A DNA stretch of 64,000 bases from an uncultured Dehalococcoidia bacterium. Its GTDB lineage: Bacteria; Chloroflexota; Dehalococcoidia; Lucifugimonadales; UBA3495. A program made the position numbers and the translations under genes. Location of the stretch: positions 186,001 to 250,000 of the forward strand of contig CATOSK010000007.1 of the NCBI GenBank assembly GCA_951812535.1, written 5' to 3'. This document shows positions 33,700 through 43,058 of this stretch, one piece after another. Under the pieces are notes generated by a model, which was given only the letters and a program-made list of their open reading frames with translations, did not search any database and had not been told where the DNA came from. Positions within the stretch are counted from its first letter, which is position 1. Each line of letters starts with the position of its first letter.

Positions 33700-33759
33700 T
33701 AAGGGGATTGAGAGGGGTTGGACCCAGTGGGCAACCGGTACAACCGAATGGTTGACGAA

Positions 33760-33792
33760 GCTGCGGGTTGCGGCCTAGCCGCAACCCGCAGC
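33760..33792 (-). terminator. Perfect hairpin after binding-protein paralog B
   Basis: A perfect 15-bp stem (33760-33774 with 33778-33792) with a three-base loop, 27 bases past the stop of the binding-protein gene. There is no strong T tract, so it may be an attenuator or an mRNA-stabilising stem that raises binding protein over permease. Confidence 0.55.
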
Positions 33793-33818
33793 AGAATGTC
33801 TCTGCCACCCCTGGCCCG

Positions 33819-35618
33819 CTACTCTTCCAAGGTAATGGTGTGGACCGCCGAAATCCATAGCGAGAAGGGATAGGGTTCCCAGGTCGTGACCCTGGGACCG
33901 ACACCCCAGGGGATATTGACGTACCCGACGCCCAGTTCGTAGGACTCGTCGTGCAGCCGCATGTACACATCTTCCCAGGCCTTCTGCCGGTCGTCCAAGT
34001 CCAGTACGTTCATGGCAGCCTGAACCTGGGAGAAGATCTCTGGGTCCTCGTGGGTCTTGTTTATCTCCCGCTCGGGGTCTCCATAGCCGCTGCTGGTATT
34101 GATCGTCGCGTTCTTCCGAGCCTCGTTCTCACGCCAGAGGATCTGGCCGTCCAGCTCGCCGGCAGCCATACGCTTCTTGGTTCCTGTGCTGTCGGAAACC
34201 CGGACTTCCACATCCACGTTCAGTTCTCGCTTCCAGGTGTCGCCGACCAACTGGGCGGCTTCCACCTGGTAGGGCATGCCGGTGGAAGTCCAGGTGTTGA
34301 TGATCAACGGCCCGAGTCCTTCACCGTTCGGGTACCCGGCTTCAGCCAGCAGCGCGCGGGCCTTGTCCGGGTCGAAGGGCCTGGGATCTATCGCGGTCGT
34401 ATACCCGTAGGTGTTGGGAGTTATAACGGACCAGCCCTTGACGACAAACACTTCATCCCCGTAGAGGGTGTCCCGGAGCAGTTCCTTGTTGAGAGCATAG
34501 TCCAGGGCCTGGCGCACCCGCTTGTCACTGCAGGGATACTGGGGGTCGAAGCAGCCCAGCGGCTTGGCCAGAACGTAGACCCCCTCCTGGCCGAATATCA
34601 AGCGGCCGCCTCCGGCCTCGATTTGACTTTGGGCATCCAGGCTCGCCGGTACAATGTCGGCCTCCCCTGAACGCACCGCCGCCACCCTGGTGGCTTCCTC
34701 CGGGACCAGGTGCAGGTCCAAGGACTGGAACTTGACCCGCTTGTCCTCGGAGAAACCGTTGGCGGGCTGGTAGTAGAAGTCGTCGAACCGCTCGAACGAC
34801 ATCACGCTGGCCCGGACATGTTCGGTCAGGCTCATCGGGCCGGCCGCGATGGGAGCCAGATCATACGCCTCCGCAGCGGCCTCGTCGTACAATCCGGCCC
34901 GTTCGGGCATCATGCCATACCACTTGTCGCCAATCTCTGAAACATTGCCGGAGAATGCGACGAAGGGTCTTTGGGTCTTCACGGCTACCTGGTTGGGAGC
35001 GGACAGCTCTATGCTCTCCATCAACCGCGATATGGCGGCGCCGGTAGAGTCCGCGGTGTGATGTTCATGGGCCCCTGGTCCAAACGAATTTCGGAGGGTC
35101 CAGAGCACGTCCTCCGGTCTAATGTCCGAACCGTCATGGAACTTGGCGCCCTCCCTGATGGTGAAGGTGGTCGTCAGGCCATCGGCCGAGAGATCCCATT
35201 CTTCAGCGATGCCGGGGATCATTTCCGTCTGCGGTGTCATGGAAATCAGCATCGCATGCAAAATGCGGCCGTAGTTCGCTCCCCCGGGGCTTCCGCCGAC
35301 GTAGGCGATGTCGAACCGTTCATTGGCCAGGTCTCCTACCATGATATTCAGCTTCCCCGGGTGGACCTCAGTGCTCTTCGGCTCAGCCATTGCCTGGGCC
35401 TGAGGCACCGCGGTAGGCGCGGCGCTGGCGGATGTGCCGGAACCGGACGAAGGCGCGGTGGAGCTGGTCTCCGAACTTGAACTGGCGGCCGGAGCTGCCG
35501 GAGCTGCCGGGGCGGCCGGTTCTTCAGCCGGGGCCGCCGTTCCGCAGGCTACTGCCAGCACCAGGGACAGAGAAAGAATAAGGGACAATAACAGGTGAGG
35601 TTTCCTCAAATACTTCAT
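33819..35618 (-). CDS. ABC transporter family-5 substrate-binding lipoprotein, paralog B
   Basis: A 599-residue lipoprotein with a signal peptide ending AVAC, a linker rich in Ala/Pro/Ser (residues about 25-85), and an SBP_bac_5 domain (AKFHDGSDIRPEDVLWTLRNS, LDYALNKELLRDTLYGDE). The C-terminal GYVNIPWGVGPRVTTWEPYPF and the N-terminal MKYLRKPHLLLSLILSLSLVL closely match paralog A. A GGGAGG site precedes the ATG. It heads the group of two binding proteins and three permeases. Confidence 0.93.
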   Translation of the reverse strand: MKYLRKPHLLLSLILSLSLVLAVACGTAAPAEEPAAPAAPAAPAASSSSETSSTAPSSGSGTSASAAPTAVPQAQAMAEPKSTEVHPGKLNIMVGDLANERFDIAYVGGSPGGANYGRILHAMLISMTPQTEMIPGIAEEWDLSADGLTTTFTIREGAKFHDGSDIRPEDVLWTLRNSFGPGAHEHHTADSTGAAISRLMESIELSAPNQVAVKTQRPFVAFSGNVSEIGDKWYGMMPERAGLYDEAAAEAYDLAPIAAGPMSLTEHVRASVMSFERFDDFYYQPANGFSEDKRVKFQSLDLHLVPEEATRVAAVRSGEADIVPASLDAQSQIEAGGGRLIFGQEGVYVLAKPLGCFDPQYPCSDKRVRQALDYALNKELLRDTLYGDEVFVVKGWSVITPNTYGYTTAIDPRPFDPDKARALLAEAGYPNGEGLGPLIINTWTSTGMPYQVEAAQLVGDTWKRELNVDVEVRVSDSTGTKKRMAAGELDGQILWRENEARKNATINTSSGYGDPEREINKTHEDPEIFSQVQAAMNVLDLDDRQKAWEDVYMRLHDESYELGVGYVNIPWGVGPRVTTWEPYPFSLWISAVHTITLEE

Positions 35619-36124
35619 TAATTAAGCCTCCCGTGGTTGATTGGGTCTGTGCGCCGTCGCCACCCGACATGAGTGCGGTCAAAACTCGTTCCTGGATCTG
35701 CCCTCGGAAACCGGCGCTCATAGCGGGTCTGGTTAAGGTGCTTGCCATTATATCCCAGCCGTCAATAACGACACCATGTTTATATCTCCCGCATGGATAT
35801 TGCAGGTGACGTCTAGGCATTAATGCGTTTCGGCCGTTCATCGATAGGGAATCACTGTTAACAGCAGTCACAGGTGAAGAATCCAGGGTTGAATAACATA
35901 TCGATGCAATCGCAGTCCCCATTGCGCCAGGCATTACCCGATGAGGAGGGATGGCCTCGAAACCCTTCCAGCAGGGTCCGGTAAGGAGGACGTGCCCGGC
36001 TTGTCCTGCTCCGGCAAGGGGGGTATTATTCGCTCCATGGAGCGGTCCGCCGCTCCTCCTTCCCGGCGGCTCTCCGCCGCCGTGCCAGTCCCGCGCTGGC
36101 TGACCACGATCATCCGAGGATTCA
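35619..36124. other. Divergent intergenic region, 506 bp
   Basis: Separates binding-protein paralog B (minus) from the MFS gene (plus). It contains the motif at 35747-35765. The remaining GC-rich part near 36000-36100 shows open frames on both strands with no recognisable protein features. Confidence 0.45.
35747..35765 (-). promoter_or_regulatory. Promoter/operator motif TTGACGnCTGGGnTATAAT, site B
   Basis: Minus-strand TTGACG, GCTGGGA, TATAAT, 129 bp before the start of binding-protein paralog B. It matches site A at 17 of 19 positions and at nearly the same distance from the start codon. Confidence 0.5.
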
Positions 36125-37456
36125 TTGAGCTTTCCTTCCCTGACCCGGTCCAAGCCCCGCATCTTCATGGGATGGTGGACCGTCGCGCTGGCCGGGTTCA
36201 TGCACTCCCTCAACAGCTCGGCCTACAACAAGGGCTTCGTGGTGTTCCTGCTGCCGGTCAGCCAGAGCCTGGGAGCCAGCTTGGCCTCGACCTCCTTCGT
36301 CTTTTCCCTCTCCCGCTCCGAAGGCGGGCCGGTGGGTCCCATCGCCGGCTGGCTCATTGATCGGTTCGGACCGAAGCCGGTTTTATTCGTCGGCACGTTG
36401 TTATCGGGCGGCGGATTCATCCTGTTGGCGCTGACTGGAAGCCTTTTTACCTTCGCGCTGGTATACCTGGGCATGGTCACGCTGGGCAGCGACCTGGCCT
36501 TTTCCAACGCCCTGTCCGCCTTGGTCAACAACTGGTTCCACCGCCGGCGCGCCCTGGCCATGTCGTCCTACCATTCCATTTCCTCGTTGGGGCCGGCAAT
36601 TCTGGTCCCTGTCATCGCCATCATCATTGCGAGTGCGGGTTGGCGGGAGGCGAGCTTCGCCGCCGGCGTGACCATCCTGGTGGTTATCCTTCCCCTGTGT
36701 TTCCTGGTTCGGAGTAGTCCGGAAAGCGTCGGGTTGCTGCCCGACGGCGGGCCGCCGAAGGTCCGCTCCACGCCCAGCCGGTTGCCGTCCAGCGTCAGCG
36801 AAGAGATGGCCAACTATGCGATGGGCGAGGCCCTGCGCACATTCACCTACTGGCTCCTGCTGGTAGCCAGCATATTGCGGCTGACCGCCAAGGCGGGCGT
36901 CATTCTCCACATAATCCCCATCATGGTGTGGAAAGGGATAGAGGCCGAAACCGCCGCGTTTATTTTCGGATTCCTGCTGTTCCTGGGAGTCCCGCTGTCG
37001 TTGGTCTTCGGCTGGCTGGCCGACCTCTTCCCCAAAAACTGGGTGCTGTCCTTTTCCGGCGTCTGCGGAACGCTGGCCTTCCTGCTCTTGGCCATTCCTC
37101 CGGCTTCAGTGTGGCTGGTGTTTGCTTTCGTGTTCCTTTTCGCGATTGCGGAGACCAGCGGTTCCAATAACTGGGCCACTTTTGGGGACTACTTCGGACG
37201 GCAGGCCTACGGTCGTTTGCGGGGAATAACCCAGTTGCTGTCCAGCCCGGGCGTGTTGATGGCCCCGGTGTTTGCCGGCTGGTGGTATGACCGGACCGGG
37301 GCCCAGGGGGACCCCAGCTACGCGTTTCCGCTGTGGGTGTTCACCGGGTTCTTCGCCCTGAGCGCCCTTTGCTTCGCCATAATGCGCAAGCCCAGGATTT
37401 ACCCGGGAGCCGCACCGGAGGAACTGGCGGCCGCTGCCGCGCCCGGCGGACACTAG
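36125..37456 (+). CDS. MFS transporter
   Basis: A 443-residue major facilitator superfamily permease with about 12 hydrophobic segments, starting in IFMGWWTVALAGFMHSLNSSAYNKGFVVF. The loop after the second span, GWLIDRFGPKPVLFVGT, is the classical MFS motif A, with a looser copy, GWLADLFPKNWVLSF, in the second half. It resembles the oxalate/formate antiporter-like (OFA) branch, but the substrate is not determined. The start appears to be the TTG at 36125 with CGAGGA upstream. It precedes a MmgE/PrpD gene by 51 bases, so the two may serve one substrate. Confidence 0.88.
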   Translation: MSFPSLTRSKPRIFMGWWTVALAGFMHSLNSSAYNKGFVVFLLPVSQSLGASLASTSFVFSLSRSEGGPVGPIAGWLIDRFGPKPVLFVGTLLSGGGFILLALTGSLFTFALVYLGMVTLGSDLAFSNALSALVNNWFHRRRALAMSSYHSISSLGPAILVPVIAIIIASAGWREASFAAGVTILVVILPLCFLVRSSPESVGLLPDGGPPKVRSTPSRLPSSVSEEMANYAMGEALRTFTYWLLLVASILRLTAKAGVILHIIPIMVWKGIEAETAAFIFGFLLFLGVPLSLVFGWLADLFPKNWVLSFSGVCGTLAFLLLAIPPASVWLVFAFVFLFAIAETSGSNNWATFGDYFGRQAYGRLRGITQLLSSPGVLMAPVFAGWWYDRTGAQGDPSYAFPLWVFTGFFALSALCFAIMRKPRIYPGAAPEELAAAAAPGGH

Positions 37457-37507
37457 CCGAAACTTCGGCTGCTCCACAAAACACGGCCTGCGGCCAGGGA
37501 GAACGCT

Positions 37508-38857
37508 TTGGCTGAACGAACCGGGCCCACCGCGGAACTCTGCCGGTGGGTCGCCGCCACTCAATACCAGGACCTGCCCGGCGAAGTCCGCCGGGAGGCG
37601 GCGACTCTCCTCTACGACCAGGTGGGCTGCATGATCGCGTCGGCCACCCTGCCGTCCTGCCAGCCGGTGGTCGATCTGGTCACCCAGGTCGGCGGTGCGG
37701 GGGAATGCTCCATCGTCGGCCACCCTCTGCGGACGTCCCTGATCTACGCCGCTTTGGCCAACGGCGCCATCGGCCACGGTGACGAGGTGGACTCCACCGG
37801 CCAGCAGGGCACGGGCCACTACGCCGCCAGCGCTGTTCCAACGGTCCTCAGCGTCGGCCAGGCCCTAGGATCGTCGGGACGCGAGGTCGTCCGGGCCCTC
37901 GTGCTGGGAGCGGAAGTGGCGGCCCGCCTCCAGACCATCATCTTCAAGTACGCCGCCCGCGACATCTTCTACGCCAGCATCACCGGGGCCCTCGGCTGCG
38001 CCGTAAACGCCGGAGTCCTGCTGGGCCTGGACGCTGACCAGTTGGAAAACGCCCTGGGGCTGGCAGCATCCGGTGCGTCGGGCCTGACCAGTCACCATAT
38101 CGAGGAAAACCACCAGACCAAGTCCCTGCAGCGGGGAAGAGCCGCCGAGGTCGGAGTAATGTCCGCTCTGCTGGCCTCCCAGGGCGTCCTCGGCCCGAAA
38201 GAGATCCTCACGGTGGAAAACGGTTTCTTCGACGCTTTCCTTGGAGTAAAGGAAGTGGGGGCCGAGGCCGTCGAAGGGTTGGGGGATTCCTACCTCATGC
38301 GGGAACTGGCCTACAAGCGGTACGCGGTGGGAGCGCCCAACCAGGCCCCGGTGTACGCCCTGCTGGAAGTCATGCGCCGGAACGAACTGACTGCAGGTGA
38401 AATCGCCGAGATTGAGGTATCCGTTTCCCGTGGCGCCTACGAAACCGTCACCACCAACCGTCACCCATCGGTGGACATGGAGTCCATCCTGGCGGTGACG
38501 GCGGTCCACGGCGAGCTTTCCTTCAACCACATCCACCGGCCTGGGTTCCGGGAAGACCCCCGGGTGGCGGCCTTCCTCGACCGGGCCCGCATCCTGATTA
38601 TCCCCAGGCCTGGCCATTCGACCCGGGGCAACCGCCTGGACATCGGTCTCACGGTTCGCACCACCGGGGGGCAGGAAATCACCCAGGACTTGCGCTATCC
38701 GCCCATGGACTTTGGCGAAATCCAGCAGAAGTTCCGCGCCCTGGCGGGGTTGCGACTGGCCGATTCAGACATCCTAGCGCTGGAACGGCAACTGCTGGAC
38801 GTGGCGGCAGCCCAGGACATCGCTCCCCTCGTCTCCGCGCTGGAAATACCCTATTGA
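37508..38857 (+). CDS. MmgE/PrpD family protein, paralog 2
   Basis: A 449-residue MmgE/PrpD family protein (GHGDEVDSTGQQGTGHYAASAVPTVLS, KRYAVGAPNQAPVYALLEVM). It is about as long as paralog 1 (457 residues) and clearly homologous, but differs in the active-site segment. The start is probably the TTG at 37508 with AGGGAGAA upstream. It is likely co-transcribed with the MFS gene, and converges on the second NHL/DUF1501/DUF1800 set. Confidence 0.87.
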   Translation: MAERTGPTAELCRWVAATQYQDLPGEVRREAATLLYDQVGCMIASATLPSCQPVVDLVTQVGGAGECSIVGHPLRTSLIYAALANGAIGHGDEVDSTGQQGTGHYAASAVPTVLSVGQALGSSGREVVRALVLGAEVAARLQTIIFKYAARDIFYASITGALGCAVNAGVLLGLDADQLENALGLAASGASGLTSHHIEENHQTKSLQRGRAAEVGVMSALLASQGVLGPKEILTVENGFFDAFLGVKEVGAEAVEGLGDSYLMRELAYKRYAVGAPNQAPVYALLEVMRRNELTAGEIAEIEVSVSRGAYETVTTNRHPSVDMESILAVTAVHGELSFNHIHRPGFREDPRVAAFLDRARILIIPRPGHSTRGNRLDIGLTVRTTGGQEITQDLRYPPMDFGEIQQKFRALAGLRLADSDILALERQLLDVAAAQDIAPLVSALEIPY

Positions 38858-38931
38858 CCGATTGAAATTGCCGGCAGGCGGGGTTTGAGGGCTGGTCACG
38901 CACCTGGTTGCCATAGCCCTCGGAAAATCTG

Positions 38932-38958
38932 CGGGGGCAGGACTCAGTCCTGCCCCCG
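38932..38958. terminator. Bidirectional terminator hairpin
   Basis: A stem of CGGGGGCAGGAC with GTCCTGCCCCCG around a TCA loop, followed by TTTATG on the plus strand, between the convergent MmgE/PrpD and NHL genes. Confidence 0.65.
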
Positions 38959-38992
38959 TTTATGCACAAGCAGGTGCCGTCCGACTAAAGGG

Positions 38993-40021
38993 TTACAGCC
39001 TGCCGCCGTCGTACATTCCCACGAAGAAGGGGTCCACCTTCCGGTAGACCTGGATGCGGTTCCGGGAGGACTCGACCACGAACACGCGGCCTTCTTCGTC
39101 CACTTCGATCCCCATCGGGCCCCAGAACAGCTTCTCCCGGTCCAGTCCCTGGGCGATCTCCCGCTCCTTCCACATATCCGGGTTGGCGTCCAGCTTGGCT
39201 TGGCCCCACTTGGAGACTTCCGAGTCGCCGACCATTCCGGTCAGGAAACCTCCGTCGGGATCGAAGACCTGGACCCGGTCGCTGCCCCAGTCGCAGACGT
39301 AGACAATGCCGTCGGCGTCCACCGCCACGTCAGTGGGGCGGTTCAACTGCCCGTCGCCGGTCCCCGAGGAACCGAACTGCCGCAGGAACTGCCCGCCGGC
39401 GCTGAATTTCTGGATCCGGTCATTCCGCCAGTCGGCGACATATATGTCCCCGGCGTTGTCGACGGTTATACCCCAGGCCATGTTGAACTCGCCGTCTCCG
39501 CTGCCGCCGCTGCCGAACTGGGAGACATACTGCCCGTCCTTGGTGAACTTCTGGACCCGGTTGTTGCCGCTGTCGACGATGAGCAGGTTGCCGTCGCCGT
39601 CGAAGCAGATTCCCGAGGGACCCTTGAGTTCGCCGTCGCCGGAACCGGTCGTGCCCCAGCTTCCGACAGGCTCACCGTCGGCGGAGAAGATGCGGACGCT
39701 GTTGAGCCAGTCGTCCACGACATAAACCTGCCCGTCGTGGTCCAGGGCAATTCCCGTGGGCCAGACCATGGCGTCGGGGTAGGGAGCTTCGTTGCGGGCG
39801 GGAGCGCCCTTGGCGAACTCGCCGATATATTCCGAGTCGATGGTGCACATGGTGATGCGCATGCTGTCGGGGCGGCCCTCGTAGGAGCGGCACAGCACGT
39901 ACATGGTTTCGTCCTCGCCCCGCGCCATCGCCACCGGGTAGCTGAAGCCGGTGCCGGAGGCTTCACCGCGCCCTACGGTGTGGCTGTATTTGTACGTTAC
40001 CCCTAGCGTTTGAGTTGGCAT
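38993..40021 (-). CDS. NHL-repeat beta-propeller protein, paralog 3
   Basis: A 342-residue NHL propeller with blades such as WGITVDNAGDIYVADWRNDRIQKF and TDVAVDADGIVYVCDWGSDRVQVF. It shares the N-terminal TVGRGEASGTGFSYPVAMARGED and the C-terminal FFVGMYDGGRL with paralog 2 at 19800. The ATG at 40021 is preceded by GAGGTTAGA. There is no signal peptide. It is the last gene of the second DUF1800-DUF1501-NHL set. Confidence 0.92.
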   Translation of the reverse strand: MPTQTLGVTYKYSHTVGRGEASGTGFSYPVAMARGEDETMYVLCRSYEGRPDSMRITMCTIDSEYIGEFAKGAPARNEAPYPDAMVWPTGIALDHDGQVYVVDDWLNSVRIFSADGEPVGSWGTTGSGDGELKGPSGICFDGDGNLLIVDSGNNRVQKFTKDGQYVSQFGSGGSGDGEFNMAWGITVDNAGDIYVADWRNDRIQKFSAGGQFLRQFGSSGTGDGQLNRPTDVAVDADGIVYVCDWGSDRVQVFDPDGGFLTGMVGDSEVSKWGQAKLDANPDMWKEREIAQGLDREKLFWGPMGIEVDEEGRVFVVESSRNRIQVYRKVDPFFVGMYDGGRL

Positions 40022-40114
40022 TCTAACCTCGCAAGTTTGGGATAAGGCGGTCTCCTGAAGCCCTCTCGATGGTTGCCGGGAAGGCCCCAGGAACCGTGGT
40101 CTGCCGGAAAGGGT

Positions 40115-41248
40115 CTACAGGAAGCCCAGTTTCTCGAAGCTGCCGTTGACGATGGGCTTGGCGTCCAGGCCCAGCCAATCCTCCAACAGGGTGGAGTAGA
40201 GGCCACGGAAGTCGTTGTTGTAGTGCAGGTCGCCCTCGAGCAGCTTGTCGTCGTCCAGCGACGGGTACTCGGCGTACAGGCCGCCCTTGACCGCGTCGCC
40301 GATTACGAAAGCCGCTCCGCCGGAACCGTGGTCGGTTCCCGAGCCGTTGTCATGGACCCGGCGACCGAACTCGGTGAAGACCAGCAGGACCACGTTGTCC
40401 GAAGCATTGTGCTCCACCAGGTCCTGGTAGAAGTCGTTGACGGTGCGGGACACGTCGGTCCACAGCTTGGAGTGGGCCACCAGTTCGGTGGCGTGGGTGT
40501 CGAAGCTGTTGTAGGGAGCGGTGGTGTAGAACACCCGTGATCCCAGCTCGGCGCAATGCACCTGGGCGATGTTCCTCATGTACTGGGCCACGGAACCGCC
40601 GCCGTACTCCACTGTCGAGGTGTACTGGGCCGGAGCGGTCGCGAGGATGTCAGCGCCCACGAGCGCGTCCACGCCGGTCTGGGACAGGTACTCGAGCGCT
40701 GGGCCGCGGCCCATGGCCGGGGAGTACATGCGCGAGAACAGGTCGATGGCCTCGTCCCGCTGTCCCTCCTGCTCGATGGAGGTCAGCACGCCATAGGTCT
40801 CCAGGTTGCCAACCGAGGCCACCGCAACGTTGGGGGCCACCAGGGCCCGGGGGACTCCCCGCCCAAAGTTGACGGCGGTCAGCACGTTTTCCTTGTTCGG
40901 GTCCAGGTCCCGGACGGCACGGCCCAGCCAGCCCTCGCTGGCGATCTTTTCCGGTTCGCAGGTGTGCCAGATGTCCATGGAGCGGAAGTGGGAACGGTTC
41001 GGGGTGGGATAGCCGACGCCCTGGATGATCGCCACCTTGCCCTGGTCGTACAAGTCCTTGAACTCCCGCATATTCGGGTTGAACCCGATCTCATCGTTGA
41101 TCGGCAGGACCTGGTCCTCGGGGATCCGCACGTTGGGCCGGTTGTCGTAGTATTTGGGGTTGGAATAGGGAATGATCGTGTTCAGTGCGTCGTTGCCGCC
41201 CGATAGCTGCAGGACTACCAGGACGGGGTCTTTCTTGGTGCTGGTCAT
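40115..41248 (-). CDS. DUF1501 domain-containing protein, paralog 2
   Basis: A 377-residue DUF1501 protein starting MTSTKKDPVLVVLQLSGGND, identical over its first 20 residues to paralog 1. An ATG five codons upstream lies in the GGGAGAA ribosome site, so 41248 is preferred. The C-terminal VFTEFGRRVHDNGSGTDHGSGGAAFVIG block is intact. As in paralog 1 there is no Tat or Sec signal. It follows its DUF1800 partner and precedes NHL paralog 3. Confidence 0.92.
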   Translation of the reverse strand: MTSTKKDPVLVVLQLSGGNDALNTIIPYSNPKYYDNRPNVRIPEDQVLPINDEIGFNPNMREFKDLYDQGKVAIIQGVGYPTPNRSHFRSMDIWHTCEPEKIASEGWLGRAVRDLDPNKENVLTAVNFGRGVPRALVAPNVAVASVGNLETYGVLTSIEQEGQRDEAIDLFSRMYSPAMGRGPALEYLSQTGVDALVGADILATAPAQYTSTVEYGGGSVAQYMRNIAQVHCAELGSRVFYTTAPYNSFDTHATELVAHSKLWTDVSRTVNDFYQDLVEHNASDNVVLLVFTEFGRRVHDNGSGTDHGSGGAAFVIGDAVKGGLYAEYPSLDDDKLLEGDLHYNNDFRGLYSTLLEDWLGLDAKPIVNGSFEKLGFL

Positions 41249-41284
41249 AATCGTTTCTCCCAATCAATTTGTCCGATTGGCGGA

Positions 41285-41308
41285 GGGTCCGTCCCCGGGG
41301 ACGGACCC
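41285..41308. other. Hairpin between DUF1800 and DUF1501 genes
   Basis: GGGTCCGTCC (41285-41294) and GGACGGACCC (41299-41308) form a perfect 10-bp stem with a four-base loop. No T tract follows, so it may be a processing or stabilising stem rather than a full terminator. Confidence 0.45.
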
Positions 41309-41318
41309 CTGACCATTC

Positions 41319-42722
41319 TTAGGTGAACTGGTACTCCTGGGTGGACACGACGAACTGGAGCATCTGCCCCACGCGCTCGGCAAACTCAGGGCTGTCCGTC
41401 CGGACCTGGCCCCGCTGCTGGGCCTGGCCCAGGATCATAGCGTGGGTCTCGTCGGCCAGCTGGTAGTGGCCCACGAACTCCAGGCACCCCTCCAGCAGCC
41501 GCTCGGGAGAGACGGTGTCCCCCTCGGCAGCCAGCCGGTTCACGATCGAACGGATGCCCGGGGCGTTGGTGTCGCCCACCTGTCCGGCGGCGAAGTTGAG
41601 ACGCTCCACCAGGGTACCGCTGTCGATCCACTCGGTGCCGGTGTGCCAGCCTTCCACCGTCGGGGGATTCAGCAGGTCCTGGCCCATGTACCGGATCTCC
41701 TGGGACACTTCGTACAGGCCGGGCTGGGGGCGGGTGAACTCGCCGGTCAGCCGCAGCGTGCCGGCCACCACTTCGGCGGGGCTCTTCACCTTGGCGAAGC
41801 GGGCGTTCTTGAAAGCGTCCGAGTTGAACAGTACCCGCAGCATGGCGCGGATCTCGAAGCCGGAGCGGAAGTACTCGTCCTCCAGCAGCTTGATGGTCTC
41901 CATGTCCTTCGGCGGGGTGTCCTGCCACGCCGGGACCTGCGGCTCGTCGGCCACGAAGAAGTTGTACATGTGGCGGGAAACGAACCGGGCGGCGGCCTTT
42001 TGCTTGGCGATGATCTGGATGATGTCCTCGCCGTTGAAGTTGCCGGTCTCGCCCAGGAAGGTCTTTTCATCGTGGTCGTGGTCCCGCGGGTTGTATAGGA
42101 ACAGGGCCTCGTGGCGGCCATAGGGATAGCGGGGGATGGCGTTGCCCACGGTCCAGCCGGTGAAGGCCCGGGCGCACTCCTTGACGTCATCCTCTGAGTA
42201 GTTGGGCTCGCCGTCCATGCCGACGCCCAGGGAGAACAGCTCCAGGAGCTCCCGGCCCCAGTTCTCGTTGATGGCGTCCTTGTGGCTCATCTGGTTGTCC
42301 AGGTAGTACACCATCGCCGGATCCGAGGCCAGCTCCATCAGCAGGTCGGGGAACTTGCCCAGGCCGTGCTTGCGGAACTTGTTCAGCTGCAGCAGGATCT
42401 GGCGCCCGTTCATGCACTTGGAGTCGCCGACGCAGAAGATGCCGTGCCAAAACAGGCAGACCTTCTCCTCCAGCGGGCGGGGGGTGTTGACCATCCGGTA
42501 GGTCCAGTGGGCCTGGTTGGACTCCAGTCCGTTGATCTGCTTCCAGTCCACGAAGTGCCGCAGCAGGACGTCCATATCCATTTCAGGCTGCTGTTCGGTG
42601 TTGACCAGCTCATCCACGGTGGCCTCGTATCCCACCGCGGCGCGCCGTTCCAACTCCTCGTAAGATGCACCGAAGCCGGCCCGGCGCATGAGGTGTGCCA
42701 TCAAGGCGATGTCGGATGCCAT
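41319..42722 (-). CDS. DUF1800 domain-containing protein, paralog 4
   Basis: A 467-residue DUF1800 protein starting MASDIALMAHLMRRAGFGASYEELERRA at the ATG at 42722, which has a perfect GGAGGAGG site. The frame is open 34 codons upstream but unlike the paralogs. All family blocks are present (NWGRELLELFSLGVGMDG, NPPTVEGWHTGTEWIDSG), with no signal peptide. First gene of the second DUF1800-DUF1501-NHL set, with a strong promoter upstream. Confidence 0.92.
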   Translation of the reverse strand: MASDIALMAHLMRRAGFGASYEELERRAAVGYEATVDELVNTEQQPEMDMDVLLRHFVDWKQINGLESNQAHWTYRMVNTPRPLEEKVCLFWHGIFCVGDSKCMNGRQILLQLNKFRKHGLGKFPDLLMELASDPAMVYYLDNQMSHKDAINENWGRELLELFSLGVGMDGEPNYSEDDVKECARAFTGWTVGNAIPRYPYGRHEALFLYNPRDHDHDEKTFLGETGNFNGEDIIQIIAKQKAAARFVSRHMYNFFVADEPQVPAWQDTPPKDMETIKLLEDEYFRSGFEIRAMLRVLFNSDAFKNARFAKVKSPAEVVAGTLRLTGEFTRPQPGLYEVSQEIRYMGQDLLNPPTVEGWHTGTEWIDSGTLVERLNFAAGQVGDTNAPGIRSIVNRLAAEGDTVSPERLLEGCLEFVGHYQLADETHAMILGQAQQRGQVRTDSPEFAERVGQMLQFVVSTQEYQFT

Positions 42723-43058
42723 GCGTTTCCTCCTCCAGATAAGGATTTCAGGTTGCTTGCGGGTCCCGCCGGTCGGTGCGCCATTCCGCGCAATACCACC
42801 CGGCGGGGAAACCGGTTGGAGCAATAATAAGATTCGGCGGAAACCCTGTCAACGCCGATGGGAGACGGTTTGTATTGGGGAAAGAAAGCGGCGGCGTGTT
42901 ACGAATTATCGCCTATCGAAGTTCATACGAATCCCAGAAGTGCCATTGTCGGATTTGGTTTCGTAGCAGGCGGATGCCGTGTGGGACAAGGGAAGTCAGC
43001 AGGCGAGTCGGAACAACGAGCCCACTGCCCTCTGGCCGGTGTGGCCATGAGGGAAAAC
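42723..43058. other. Intergenic region with promoter of the second gene set
   Basis: A 336-bp gap containing the promoter at 42824-42852 (minus). The part from 42860 to 43058, next to the end of the helicase gene, shows nothing recognisable. Confidence 0.5.
42824..42852 (-). promoter_or_regulatory. Strong sigma70-type promoter for DUF1800-DUF1501-NHL
   Basis: On the minus strand TTGACA (42852-42847), 17 bp, TATTAT (42829-42824). This is the closest match to consensus in the window. It implies a leader of about 95 nt before the ATG at 42722. Confidence 0.7.

Noticed and set aside
35524-36213. A 229-codon minus frame in the divergent gap before the MFS gene
   Set aside because: Overlaps both neighbours, lacks a ribosome site and any recognisable fold; the gap also holds promoter motifs.
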